Source of the DNA: Spirogloea muscicola
Lineage: Eukaryota > Streptophyta > Zygnematophyceae > Spirogloeales > Spirogloeaceae
DNA: 11,340 nucleotides
Reading direction: 5' to 3'
NCBI GenBank assembly: GCA_009602725.1
Contig: WELB01000201.1
Coordinates: 33,352-44,691 of the forward strand
The position numbers and the translations under genes are program-made. Within the stretch, counting starts at the first letter, position 1, and each line of letters starts with the position of its first letter. Under the pieces are notes generated by a model. That model was not told the DNA's origin, searched no databases, and saw nothing but the letters and a program-made list of their open reading frames with translations. Below, piece by piece: positions 1 to 8,100 of this stretch.

Positions 1-1
1 C

Positions 2-139
2 ACTGCCCGCCGGCCCGAGCTCGGGGCGCCGGTCGGCGCCGCCTTCGGCCGGGCCTTGGCGTTCGCCAATGCGGCGCGTGAGGAGCTGACGGCGGGCCGC
101 CGTGCGCGCCGGCTCCGGCTGCTCCGCTGCCGGCGTTGA
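2..139 (+). CDS. Possible C-terminal end of an upstream gene (5' partial)
   Basis: An open frame enters from the left edge and stops at TGA 137-139. It gives about 45 residues with no Met needed inside the window. Nearly all third codon positions are G or C, while first and second positions are more mixed, as expected for a coding exon in a GC-rich algal gene. The tail is Ala/Arg/Leu rich (AFGRALAFANAAREEL, then a basic end RRLRLLRCRR). I do not recognise a family. The next gene starts only about 206 nt further on in the same direction, which is a tight spacing. It could instead be chance openness in GC-rich upstream sequence, so confidence is low. Confidence 0.3.
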   Translation, partial: TARRPELGAPVGAAFGRALAFANAAREELTAGRRARRLRLLRCRR

Positions 140-345
140 CCACAGGTCTTTCCCCTCTGCCTTGCGCCGTGGCCGTCGGGAGCTGCTGATCGAAGCTCGC
201 GGCAAGTGCTGCGCGCCTTTACTGCCCCGCACTGCCATGATCAACCTCGTTGACGGCAATGCACTGACTGGCTGTCGATATCATCGTCGTCGCAGGCAGT
301 GCCATAGAGATGTGGCCACTTGGCTCGCTGCCGCACGGTCAGGGC

Positions 346-420
346 ATGGCCAGCTTCACGCGGAGGGCCCTGCTCTCGGTCGTCCTCCTGCTCGCCGCCT
401 GCGCGGCCGTCAGCGCAGCC
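346..420 (+). other. Signal peptide region of the aspartic protease
   Basis: Codons 1-25 of the protease encode a short basic N-region with RR, a 14-residue hydrophobic core (LLSVVLLLAACAAV) and small residues before the likely cleavage site AVSA. This fits co-translational entry into the ER. It sits at the start of the only exon-1 frame whose end (CAG|GTGAAC at 1325/1326) joins in phase with exon 2 at 1535. That phase match is the main support for linking the signal peptide to the protease body. Confidence 0.65.
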
Positions 421-3400
421 CGCCGGCCCAGGCTCCTGCGACCAGCCCTGGTGGCATCGTCCTCGCGCCTCGCTCCACTGAGGAATGGCGGCGGCAGCGA
501 AGTCCATGGCAGCAGCCTCCGCATCGCCCGAGAGGAAGGCCTGGCGCTCGGCGGCGGCATCGACGAGGTCCTGGCCTCCGCCACGGCTATGGCCTTCGGG
601 AACTGCCGCGCCGCTCTCGGTGGCGCTCCTGCTGGCTGCCTTGGCGACGCAGCAGCCTCCCTCACGCCAGCGGTGGCTGCCATTGCCAAGGGGCAGCTGT
701 CCAGGGCCGCCGCCCGCACAAGGGCAGCCGCGCGGGCGACGGGCCGGCGGCGCCTCGCTGTGGCAGCAGCGACGGCGGCACAGAGGGGGAGGCGGCGGAG
801 GCCAACTCGCGGCGCGGCGCTACGTTGCGCCGGGGCTGATGCCAAAAGCCGCGCTTGCCGTGAACTGAAGGCTGCTGAGGGGCGCGCAGCCGCAGCCAAG
901 GCCGACCGTGCGCATGCTGCTGCGCCGCCGCCGTCGAAATCGCTGCCAGAGCTGCCGCAGCAGCCTCCGCCGCCAGCGGACCGGCGCCGCGCTGTCATCA
1001 GCGTGGGCCTCTCTGCGCGCGTGCTGCGCACCGAGATGGCGGCCATGGCGCGTTTCCCCTTCCGCTCCAAGTTTGGGTCCCGGCGCACCTGGCTCCAGCA
1101 GCCCCGGCCTCGGCAGGTGCAATTCGCTCGGCGGCTGTCCACGATGGCACGGGCCGCTGCGCTCCGTGCCAGCATGGCCTCCATTCGATCAAAACTACCG
1201 CCAATCCCACGAGAGCAGCCGCATTATACAAGTCGTCGAATTCTCACAGCCACTGGCTCAGGGACCGGCGACGAGCCCAAAGAGCTTCTCACAAGGGCTG
1301 TGCCAGAGCCCTCACCTGCTCTCAGGTGAACTGGTCGAAGTAATAGCCAACAAGATTCTGGTCAGCAGTTGAGCTCGCTGCCTGTAGATGCAGCTTCTGA
1401 TTTCTGTCACTCCTTCTCATTTGACTCTGAATTTGATAGATAAGTGTGATGTACAGTACCAGGGACAAGCAACATATGGGATTGTCATTGAGTCAGTATC
1501 ATTGATAGAGTTGATATTGATATGCCTTCCGCAGGATGGGGGCCAGTGCCATTGTGCTGCCGCTGTGGCACAAGCTCCGGCACAGTGGCTCCTCGCATTC
1601 TGCGCTGGGCACGCGCGAGTACCTTGGGCTGCTCCACTATCATGACCGCCGACGCCTGGCAGCCGTGCACGGCAATGGCCTGCGCCTGCCCGCAGTCGCT
1701 GCCGCACCAGCTGCATCTCTGCTTCCTGGCGCCCCTGCACCGGCTGCTGCAGGCCCACCAGTCAATCAAGCGTACTCTCTGGGCGGCTCAACCTTTGGCG
1801 CAACCTTCTACTTCACACAGATTACCATCGGGACGCCCGGTCAGGTGCGCAAATATCTCTCTCTCCTCATTGAGTACAAGGGCCACTCGCATCCGTTGCC
1901 AGCTTCAATTATGCTACATTGTTGATTTAGGCACCCACTTGCTAATCAGCTGCCAGATTGTTGCCGCTTTGCTTAGTAGGGCATAGCACCTACTGTGTTG
2001 CTTCTGATGATTGCACGCTTCGCCGAGAAAACATGCACTGCCATGAAATTTCACAAGAGTGGAATGTCAGCTCTCTCAACTAACCAGTGCCACATTCCTG
2101 CCTTCTTGGGCATGCGAGCATTGCAGGTGTTCAACGTTGACGTTGACACTGGGAGCGACCTGCTGTGGGTCAAGTGTCGACCGTGCACGCACTGCGTGCA
2201 GACGGACGCGCTTGCGCCATACCGGGCTCCCTTCGACCCGGACGCGTCCACCACCAACAGCCGTTACCCCTGCCTGGTGCGTGCTACCTTCACAACTAGA
2301 CACCACAATGAGGCCTATAATCACTGCAAAGGCCAATATCCATTTACTTGCAGCACTGCCAGCCAGCTTGATGGCGCCCCTTGAATATGTGTGTTGGCGC
2401 TCCTCAATTCATTGGTTCTACCTTCTACCATTAACACAATTGACACATTGCCCCCTTATTTGCTGACGTTGATGCGGTAGAGCGATGCTTGCGGCCTTGT
2501 GAGGCCAGCGGAGGCACCCACCTGCCAGCCGGGAGACACCTGCAACTTTTCCTACACTTACGGGGACGGGTCCACCACAAACGGTTCGTCCTCCTTGTGA
2601 TCAGTATGTGGGAAAAGTTGAAGTGATGAGACTGCTCTGTATAAGGATGATGGCATGCAATACACGTCTACTTTCATGTCATCGCTGTTGTATCAGGCAG
2701 CATCATAGGTGCTGAAGAAATACACGTCATGTGGAATCTGATCAGGAGATCATGTCATGGCTCACTGCATGCACTCCGTTGTGGTGCAGGTTACCTGATG
2801 TCAGACGTCGTCAGCCTGGGATCAAGTAATGCAAGCCTAAGCGTCACGATGCCAATTGGCTGCGGTCAGGAGCAGGTAGTGACACCCTTTTCCCCTCCTC
2901 TCACAGCTGTAGCTAGCACTCACTGCTGACATCTGTGGTAGGTGATTTCATGAGCTACGCGGGTGAAACCTATGACCTTCTTTTTGTAAAAGATGTATGC
3001 TTCATACATCAGCTATACATTTGTACATTATTAGCAGTGGATCCAACATGCATTGATTATATTCTGCAATGTCACCTCTTTCTGCCACTAGTCCACCTCC
3101 TTGTAGTCCTTCATTTGTTCATCAGTCATGTCAAGCAATTGTCTAGCTTACATGGATGTATACTTCTTTCTGATCTAGTTTCTGGCATCGCAGACAGGCA
3201 ACCTGAACTCGACGCTCAACGTTGACGGCCTCATGGGCCTTGGCAGGGGGAGCAACTCTTTCCCAACGCTCATGGCGCAGCAGGTATTCAGATCATATTT
3301 GCACCTGTTGACAAGGCGTGCTGCTCACAAAAGTAGGCCATAGCATCTTCCTTGTGCAGCATTCAGCTCGTACATTTGCGTGCGCATTCAGCTCAAGCAG

Positions 3401-5403
3401 GTTTGCATTTCTCATGCTTGTAACATGCCTTTCGTGCTCAGATGGGAGGAAAGGGCTTGCGAGACGTTCTCTCGACATGCCTGGGTGGTGACGAAGGTGG
3501 CGGCCTGCTCATCTTTGGCGATGTCTTTTATCGAAAGTGAGTAGCAGGACAACCCACAGACAACCTGCATGCGCCCTACCTATGATACACAACCCCAGAT
3601 ATCATACAAGGCTGAAGTAAAGTAATGCAGAAGGAAGTGGAGGAGGACCATAAAACAGAAAACCCGTCTGTAGATGTAGCAAATCAATGCCTTCAGCCAC
3701 TCAGCCATCCCTCCTAATCTAAACAATACAATGATGACGGGGTTTGATCCGGCTTGCCAGGCCGGCGCTTTGACCATCTAAGCTTGAAATTTCTCTTTCC
3801 TTTACTCTGCATCGCGGGAGGATGGCAACTGATTGCATCCTCAATCCTGATGCAGGAACACCCATTTCACACCCCTGCTGACAGCACAGGAGAGCGGCTA
3901 CCCGGCCAGCTTCTATGTCGCAGAGCTGCGGCTGCTGGATGTCAATGGGACTGCTGTAGCGCTGCCCAATGGCGGCCAGCCCATGAACGTCATCTTTGAC
4001 AGTGGGACTACTTTTACTGCTTTGCCAGGTAGAATACATAGCCAGAAGCTGTCAACAGCTCATGATCACAGTAAACGGCTTTATCCCAGTGTAATGTCAC
4101 ATTGATGGTCTGAAGGTCCTTTCAGCAAGCAGCAAGATGCTCTTGTTACTTCATGGATTAGCACTTTAGTGAAGCTCACCCTGCGATTGTGCTCGCTTTG
4201 CCAGATGCTCTTTACATGCAGATGGTCCTGACCATGCAGCAGTCCATCCACGGGCTTAAGCTCCTCAGTGACCCCAGCCAGACCTGCACCTCTTACCTCT
4301 GCTTCCACTGCTACGCAATCACACCAGACCTGCAGGTATGGTGCTGATCAAGTACTGCATCTTCATTCGGGACATTGAGAAATACATAGCTTGAATGAAA
4401 AGACACTGTCCTCATTGTTGTGCTTATTATGCTTTTTCCATTTCCCACTCAGTTGTAGCTGCTCATTCTGCGACTAAGGTCAGTGCTCGCTTTCAAAACA
4501 TCTTGCTCCTTGGCTTCAGCAAGTTTGTGCCATTTTGGCATTGTATTATTGACAGCTTGACGACTTATTTCCGGACATCCACTTGCACTTCCGAGGGGGG
4601 GGTCTCATGAGAATTCATCCTTCGACTTATCTCTACGTGTATGTGGATCTTGCATCATGACTCCCATCATTGTTCACCAGTGCACAGCAGCCGCTTGTAG
4701 CAGGGGCAGCAGTCTGTAAGAAACATCTCAACTAGACCTGTTATTACTATGCACAGGTGCCTCACCGTACTTATTCTCTGAGGTACATTGCACTAACTGA
4801 TCTCAGCGACTTGGGCCTGATTTATGCAGAAACCCAGAGAGCACCCAAGCTTGTACAGTGGTTGCCAACAGGTAATGCTCTTGCTTTTGCCTGACAGGTC
4901 ATGTGACCAAATACTGGGACATTCTTTAAATTGCTGAGCATAAGTCGAAGTGAGAGTGCTGTGTCAGTGGTATTGAGGTCCGAGGATGACTGACATGCAA
5001 TAGCTGCTCATGCATGTGACATTCGTGCATGCATTGCAATGAGCTCCTCAGCACTAGCAAAGAGATGTTGGAGATGCGCATTTCAAGTTGTTTTGTGCCG
5101 ATAAGTCGGCTCATCAAAAATTGTCAACCATAAATTCTCGTCACTGCTATTAGACGATACGTGCTCAACCAGGAAGATGAATATGGTTAGCCTATGACCA
5201 GAGCAAATCACAGATTGCTGTGCACAAATTGCTGTCTCACGTCTTCACTGCCTCGTTCATTTTGCAGCTACCCAAGCAACCTCTTCCTTCTGGGAGACAC
5301 TTGGATGAGGAACCAGCTAATTACATTTGATCGAGAGCGGAGCTTGATTGCATGGCACCAGCTACAGTGCCATCAGGAGCAGCTCCGCTACATATCAAGC
5401 TGA
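346..5403 (+). CDS. Secreted pepsin-family (A1) aspartic protease, plant type, 12 exons
   Basis: Exons: 346-1325, 1535-1844, 2127-2276, 2481-2583, 2790-2875, 3194-3283, 3442-3536, 3856-4028, 4205-4335, 4556-4638, 4830-4871, 5268-5403. All introns are GT-AG and all phases agree, giving 792 residues. The ATG at 346 is chosen because it begins a good signal peptide: basic FTRR, hydrophobic ALLSVVLLLAACAAV, then a likely cut after AVSA. An in-frame ATG at 310 is weaker. Residues about 25-327 are Ala/Arg/Pro-rich and unrecognised. About 328-430 are propeptide-like (YHDRRRL) leading into FYFTQITIGTPGQ. The catalytic motifs are DTGSDLLW (Asp437) and FDSGTTFTALPD (Asp653); the flap Tyr lies in YTYGDGS (Tyr507). 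CGQEQTGNL and DGLMGLGRG are typical of plant A1 enzymes, as is the end FLLGDTWMRNQLITFDRE. It should be an endopeptidase of the secretory route, vacuole or outside. No C-terminal membrane or GPI segment is seen. The protease identity is firm; exon 1 length and exons 10-11 are the least certain. Confidence 0.87.
3638..3714 (-). pseudogene. tRNA-Ser(GCU)-like relic, antisense in protease intron 7
   Basis: Read on the minus strand, it begins with GGAGGGATGGCTGAGTGG, a Ser/Leu-type acceptor strand and D-arm with a perfect A box (TGGCTGAGTGG). An anticodon arm follows with loop TTGCTAC (anticodon GCT at 3680-3678) and 4 of 5 stem pairs. The 3' end GTCCTCC can pair with GGAGGGA at 6 of 7 positions (one G-U), and is followed by T and CCA. 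The 22 nt between the anticodon stem and the acceptor do not form a T-arm, and there is no good B box. It is therefore probably a decayed tRNA copy or the head of a tRNA-derived SINE, not a working tRNA. Confidence 0.45.
3731..3785 (-). pseudogene. Truncated tRNA-like relic with GGC anticodon loop, antisense in protease intron 7
   Basis: On the minus strand a D-arm (GCTT/AAGC stem with AGATGGTCA loop) is followed by a perfect 5-bp anticodon stem CCGGC/GCCGG closing the loop CTGGCAA. That gives anticodon GGC (alanine) at 3758-3756. Directly after it comes GGATCAAACCCC, which fits the B-box pattern GWTCRANNC. The A-box to B-box spacing is about 10 nt too short, so the variable loop and the 5' half of the T-stem are missing, and no acceptor stem can be formed. 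It lies about 16 nt upstream of the Ser-like relic on the same strand. Confidence 0.42.
4595..4602 (+). repeat. Run of eight G inside protease exon 10
   Basis: The homopolymer follows FPDIHLHFR and must be exactly eight G for the frame to continue into GLMRIHPSTYLY, which matches the family's PENYL-like region. With seven G the frame would hit TGA four codons after the run begins. It is a likely place for sequencing error or slippage. Confidence 0.8.
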
Positions 5404-5969
5404 TAGAATTCCTAAATCTTCTAGCTACTCATATCAGGTCGTTCAGATTGCCGGGCATGTGAGAGGACACTGCAAGAATTCCTGCAGGCTATCTCCACAT
5501 GATCTGTGCAAGGTGCTCCATTCGAGCACCGATGCCGCCTTGCAAAGACATGTACACCATGGGACCTGTGCAGGACACAGGAGTGCGCTTGCTGCTTCCA
5601 AGCAGCACATCAGTGCCGTGCACCTACCTCTAATATCCTTCAGTACATGTCGTGTGTGTAATGGGTCTGTGGTATGTTGCAAGTCAACTACTGGGTCATT
5701 GATTGTATAAGCTTTCACATAAAGGAGAAGCGACTCACGGATACTTTAGATGCAGGTCTGTCCGTCACTGTCTGATGAGTGCAGGCCATGCGAAGTGATA
5801 TGTCATCTAGTAATGCCAGGTCAATGATACGGCTTGGTCCAGCTCCACAAGCTCTGATGTCTCAGCTCTAGGACTCCGCAAGGCTTTCCCTTTCTTGTTG
5901 GTTAAACAAAACATGACACAAAGTAGTCACAATTGCATTAGCCAATTTCTCATATTTTTGGAAAAAAGC
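5404..5969. other. Region between two converging genes (3' UTRs)
   Basis: The protease (plus) stops at 5403 and the dioxygenase-family gene (minus) stops at 5970, so this stretch must hold both 3' UTRs. The short open frames seen here (for example around 5443-5718 on both strands) have no recognisable motifs and no splice partners. I see no gene, RNA or clear repeat in it other than the TGTAA noted separately. Confidence 0.7.
5655..5659 (+). promoter_or_regulatory. Candidate TGTAA polyadenylation signal for the protease
   Basis: TGTAA is the usual poly(A) signal of many green algal genes. This copy lies about 255 nt after the protease stop codon, a reasonable 3' UTR length. A five-base motif is common by chance, so support is modest. 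No matching signal was found on the minus strand between the dioxygenase stop and this gene. Confidence 0.4.
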
Positions 5970-6695
5970 TCACTGAGCGTGGGCAACTCCCTGCTTTACA
6001 TCTTCGTGCTTTAGGATGTCTGTGTCAAGGACCAACTTGTCCCCAAGCCACAAGGCGTTCTTGGTGTGGTCTTCAAATGCTCTGCCAGTATTTGGATGTA
6101 CAAGCGCAGAGAGGTCTCCACGACGCAGTGTGAGCCACGGCACGAAGGCTGAGAACTGCTGCGGTGAGTGAATGTCCACCTCAAACATGCCAACTGGGTG
6201 GGGTCCAATGGGCTTCTCGTGAAAAGCATACACCTGCCGGACACTATGACGCGGGTCACCAGTGGACAATCTGTATGTCTTAAACTCTGCTGACGCAGTG
6301 ACACATGTCCCAGGCAGAGAGCAGTGCTCTAGGAGTGACGATTCTCTGACCATACAACGTTCTCAGGAGCGGGAAAGGGGGGCTGTGGCAGTGGTGTAAG
6401 GTGCTCGCCTTCAAGTCTGGGAAGGTCTTGAGGACCTCCTCGCGAAGGCTCCGTGCGAAGGACGTCTGGCGGGCGTTGTGCTGGAGAAAGTAGATGTGCA
6501 CGTCATAGGAGCGGATCGGCACCGGGAAAGCCTGCCGAGGACGCGCCACAAGGGCTGCTGAGCCTTTGGGTTTGGTTCTCAAGAGTTGGGCCGTTATCTT
6601 CTTCTAGTGGTCACCCTCGACGTGCTATGTGCTGCAGAAGCTCTGGAAGCTTGGCAGACAGCTGGCTGAGTGGCCCCCGCGCGCTTCAGAGGCAT
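5970..6695 (-). CDS. DOPA 4,5-dioxygenase-family protein, 3 exons
   Basis: Exons on the minus strand: 6695-6615 (27 codons), 6531-6409 (41 codons), 6233-5970 (87 codons plus TGA); all join in phase 0 to give 155 residues. Exon 1 starts with MPLKRAGATQPAVCQASRAS, basic and Ser/Ala-rich, which could be an organelle-targeting leader. The family core is clear: SYDVHIYF (His39), SLREEVLKTFPDLK, VYAFHEKPIGPHPVGMFEVD (His73, His80), FVPWLTLRRGDLSALVHP (His114), and EDHTKNALWLGD (His124). Known members cleave the DOPA ring in an extradiol manner to seco-DOPA (betalain-type pigments in fungi); bacterial and algal homologues mostly have unknown substrates. Identity rests on these motifs and the usual length. 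Intron 1 (83 nt) is GT-AG; intron 2 needs a GC donor. Start and exon 1 are inferred from phase alone. Confidence 0.82.
6234..6408 (-). other. Predicted GC-AG intron in the dioxygenase-family gene
   Basis: The exon before it ends TTG AAG and the intron begins GCGAGC; it ends CCGGCAG before GTGTATGC. Removing it joins FPDLK directly to VYAFHEKPIGPHP, as the family requires. AAG|GC is the strong exon context normally seen at GC donors. No in-phase GT donor nearby gives a comparable join; those that exist are weak (GTCACT, GTCAGC) and would insert 30 or more foreign residues. Confidence 0.65.
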
Positions 6696-7260
6696 TGATC
6701 AGGAGCCACAGGGTGGCGGCGGGCGATAGGCTCGACGACGACCGATTGCTGATGGGCTCTCAATGAATGGCCGTGGCGATAGAGGTGGCCTGCGGTGGAC
6801 CGCGAATAGAGGAATGCTTTGCCCATGACAAAAGCGTGCTAGCCGTAGTGTGATCTCTGGCGCAGTGCGGAGCGCGGCCGCCAGGGTAGCAGAAGGCTGC
6901 ACAGCCCATCCAGTCGACAGCGGCCGGGCTTGACTCGTGGGACTGAGAGCGGCGCGGAAGGCCAGCGAGCAAAGCCCTGCTGGGCTTGGGGAGTGACGAC
7001 TGGGAAGCACCTGCGGAGTCGTGGGGGCGGCCATGGCTGCGCCGACGCCCCTGGCTGCGGCCGGCGCCGCGAAGGCCGAGGCAGGAAGGCCGACGAGGCG
7101 CCGCAGTGCCTGCCCTCTGCGCATGACGATCCAGCTCAGTCATCACTTTCTGACACTGAGCCTCTTAGAAGGGGCAAGGGCCGACGAGGGTCTCGGCAGA
7201 GGGCCAGGCGCGCCGCGCTCACCGGGCGGCGGCGGCGGCGGCGGGGGAGAGTTTAGGGGT
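6696..7260. other. GC-rich upstream region of the dioxygenase-family gene, no convincing gene
   Basis: This block lies just upstream of the proposed minus-strand start at 6695 and is much richer in GC than the flanking sequence. Open frames occur on both strands. The one of most interest is on minus from ATG 7034 to stop 6699 (112 codons). It begins MAAPTTPQVLPSRHSPSPAG and is rich in Ala, Ser, Arg and Leu like a targeting peptide, but it matches no family and has no clear splice link. No TATA-like box was found. It most likely holds the promoter and 5' UTR. Confidence 0.5.
7225..7242 (+). repeat. (GGC)6 trinucleotide repeat
   Basis: Six perfect GGC units followed by a G run. It lies at the right-hand edge of the GC-rich upstream block and has no coding frame I can support. 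Confidence 0.85.
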
Positions 7261-7262
7261 CG

Positions 7263-7298
7263 CTATACCAAGAAGAAGAAAAAGAACTCTATACCAAG
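7263..7298 (+). repeat. Short direct repeat CTATACCAAG, two copies
   Basis: CTATACCAAG occurs at 7263-7272 and 7289-7298, separated by a 16-nt purine tract AGAAGAAAAAGAACTC-like. The two copies mark the sharp change from GC-rich to mixed sequence. The role is unknown. Confidence 0.6.
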
Positions 7299-7320
7299 CA
7301 AGATAAGGGTTTAGCGACTC

Positions 7321-7352
7321 GGGGGCTTGCAAGTGGGGGTTTGGGGGGGTGG
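7321..7352 (+). other. G-quadruplex-prone G-run block
   Basis: G5 at 7321-7325, G5 at 7335-7339, TTT, G7 at 7343-7349, then TGG. The G7 run can supply two triplets, so four G-tracts are available for a quadruplex on the plus strand. Just before it are two single telomere-like units (TTTAGGG near 7251 and AGGGTTT near 7306); with only one copy each they are not evidence of a telomere. Confidence 0.5.
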
Positions 7353-7379
7353 ATCACCAAGCCCACGCGCGGCGCGAGG

Positions 7380-8100
7380 TTAGATAGATAGCTGGAAGGG
7401 GAAACAGCCCTTTCTACAAAGGGCTCCGTATCTGACATCTAGTATTTAGGCATCGATTAGCGACCTTCATGTTTTGACCCGTGGTTACTGAGCGGGTCAA
7501 TCTGCTGTAGGTTACGTAGGTCTTCAGATGTGCTTGCCTTTGTACTTGGCCATTTAAGAAGAAAGGGCTCGGCCATTTGGCCTTCAATTGTTTCAAATAC
7601 ACGAAATTTCTCTTTTTTAAACAGTGAGGCGATGGCTGTGAGAAAGATCGCCCATAGAGCAAAGGGGCTGGCAAAGCCAGCCCCAAAAAAGAAACGTTGT
7701 GAGGGATAGATTCTTCCAGTAGATTTCGGGCAATGGCTTGGATTGGCCAGCCCAGATAAGAAAAGAACAAGATCCGAAGGGCCCCAAGAAGCGGTTAAGC
7801 ACACATCGACTCAGGTGGCCAATGCGTGCTCAATAGCCTCTAATGGGCAGCCTCAGGTCAGATAAACTAGTCTCCGGGCAGCGGTCCTGGCCAGAGCCAG
7901 AAGGAGAGGCCAGCCCAGAAGGGATAGACCTTGACCATTTTCTTGAGAAGGCAATGGGTTGGGGCAACAAGGGTGACAGAACAAGTGAACTGAAAAGGCG
8001 TCCGAGCATGGGGAAGCAAGCGCGGCCAGATTGACTGGTGGCTGGGAGAGGCCATGGGGAAGGAACTCCACCCCTCACTCCTACTGTCTATCACCGTCCC
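7380..8100. repeat. Hairpin-rich segment with a repeated GCCAGCCC motif, origin unknown
   Basis: Within 280 bp there are three perfect inverted repeats: AGCCCTTT/AAAGGGCT at 7406-7413 and 7418-7425 (loop CTAC), TTGACCCG/CGGGTCAA at 7474-7481 and 7493-7500, and GGGGCTGGC/GCCAGCCCC at 7664-7672 and 7676-7684 (loop AAA), the last followed by A6. GCCAGCCC with a purine-rich tail recurs at 7676, 7746 and 7909. Several overlapping minus-strand frames are open (up to 118 codons) but none shows a motif I recognise, and no splice model is supported. Such small GC hairpins are common in organelle genomes of some green algae, so nuclear organelle-derived DNA or a mobile element is possible; neither is shown. 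Confidence 0.45.

Noticed and set aside
485-868. Plus-strand frame with a hydrophobic stretch (PLSVALLLAALA)
   Set aside because: It overlaps exon 1 in another frame, has no phase-compatible link to exon 2, and the surrounding residues look like frame-shifted Ala/Arg-rich sequence.
339-1184. Long open frame antisense to protease exon 1 (281 codons)
   Set aside because: It is a shadow in very GC-rich DNA where stop codons are rare. It lacks motifs, while the plus frame has a signal peptide and an in-phase splice join to the protease.
2935-3225. Plus-strand 96-codon frame across protease intron 5
   Set aside because: It runs through the intron and into exon 6 in the wrong frame, and has no recognisable domain.
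3580-3777. Minus-strand 65-codon frame with MAEWLKAL and WQAGSNPV
   Set aside because: These peptides are what translated tRNA D-arms and T-arms look like; the DNA is explained by the tRNA-like relics.
4395-4610. Plus-strand 71-codon frame ending in exon 10
   Set aside because: It lies mostly in intron 9 and reads exon 10 out of frame; the correct frame continues FPDIHLHFR through the G8 run.
7251-7312. Telomere-like TTTAGGG units
   Set aside because: Only single isolated copies are present, in different registers; no tandem array.
7414-7804. Overlapping minus-strand frames with hydrophobic stretches
   Set aside because: Three frames are open at once over a hairpin-rich segment. None shows a family motif, start context or splice partner, so I describe the segment but call no gene.
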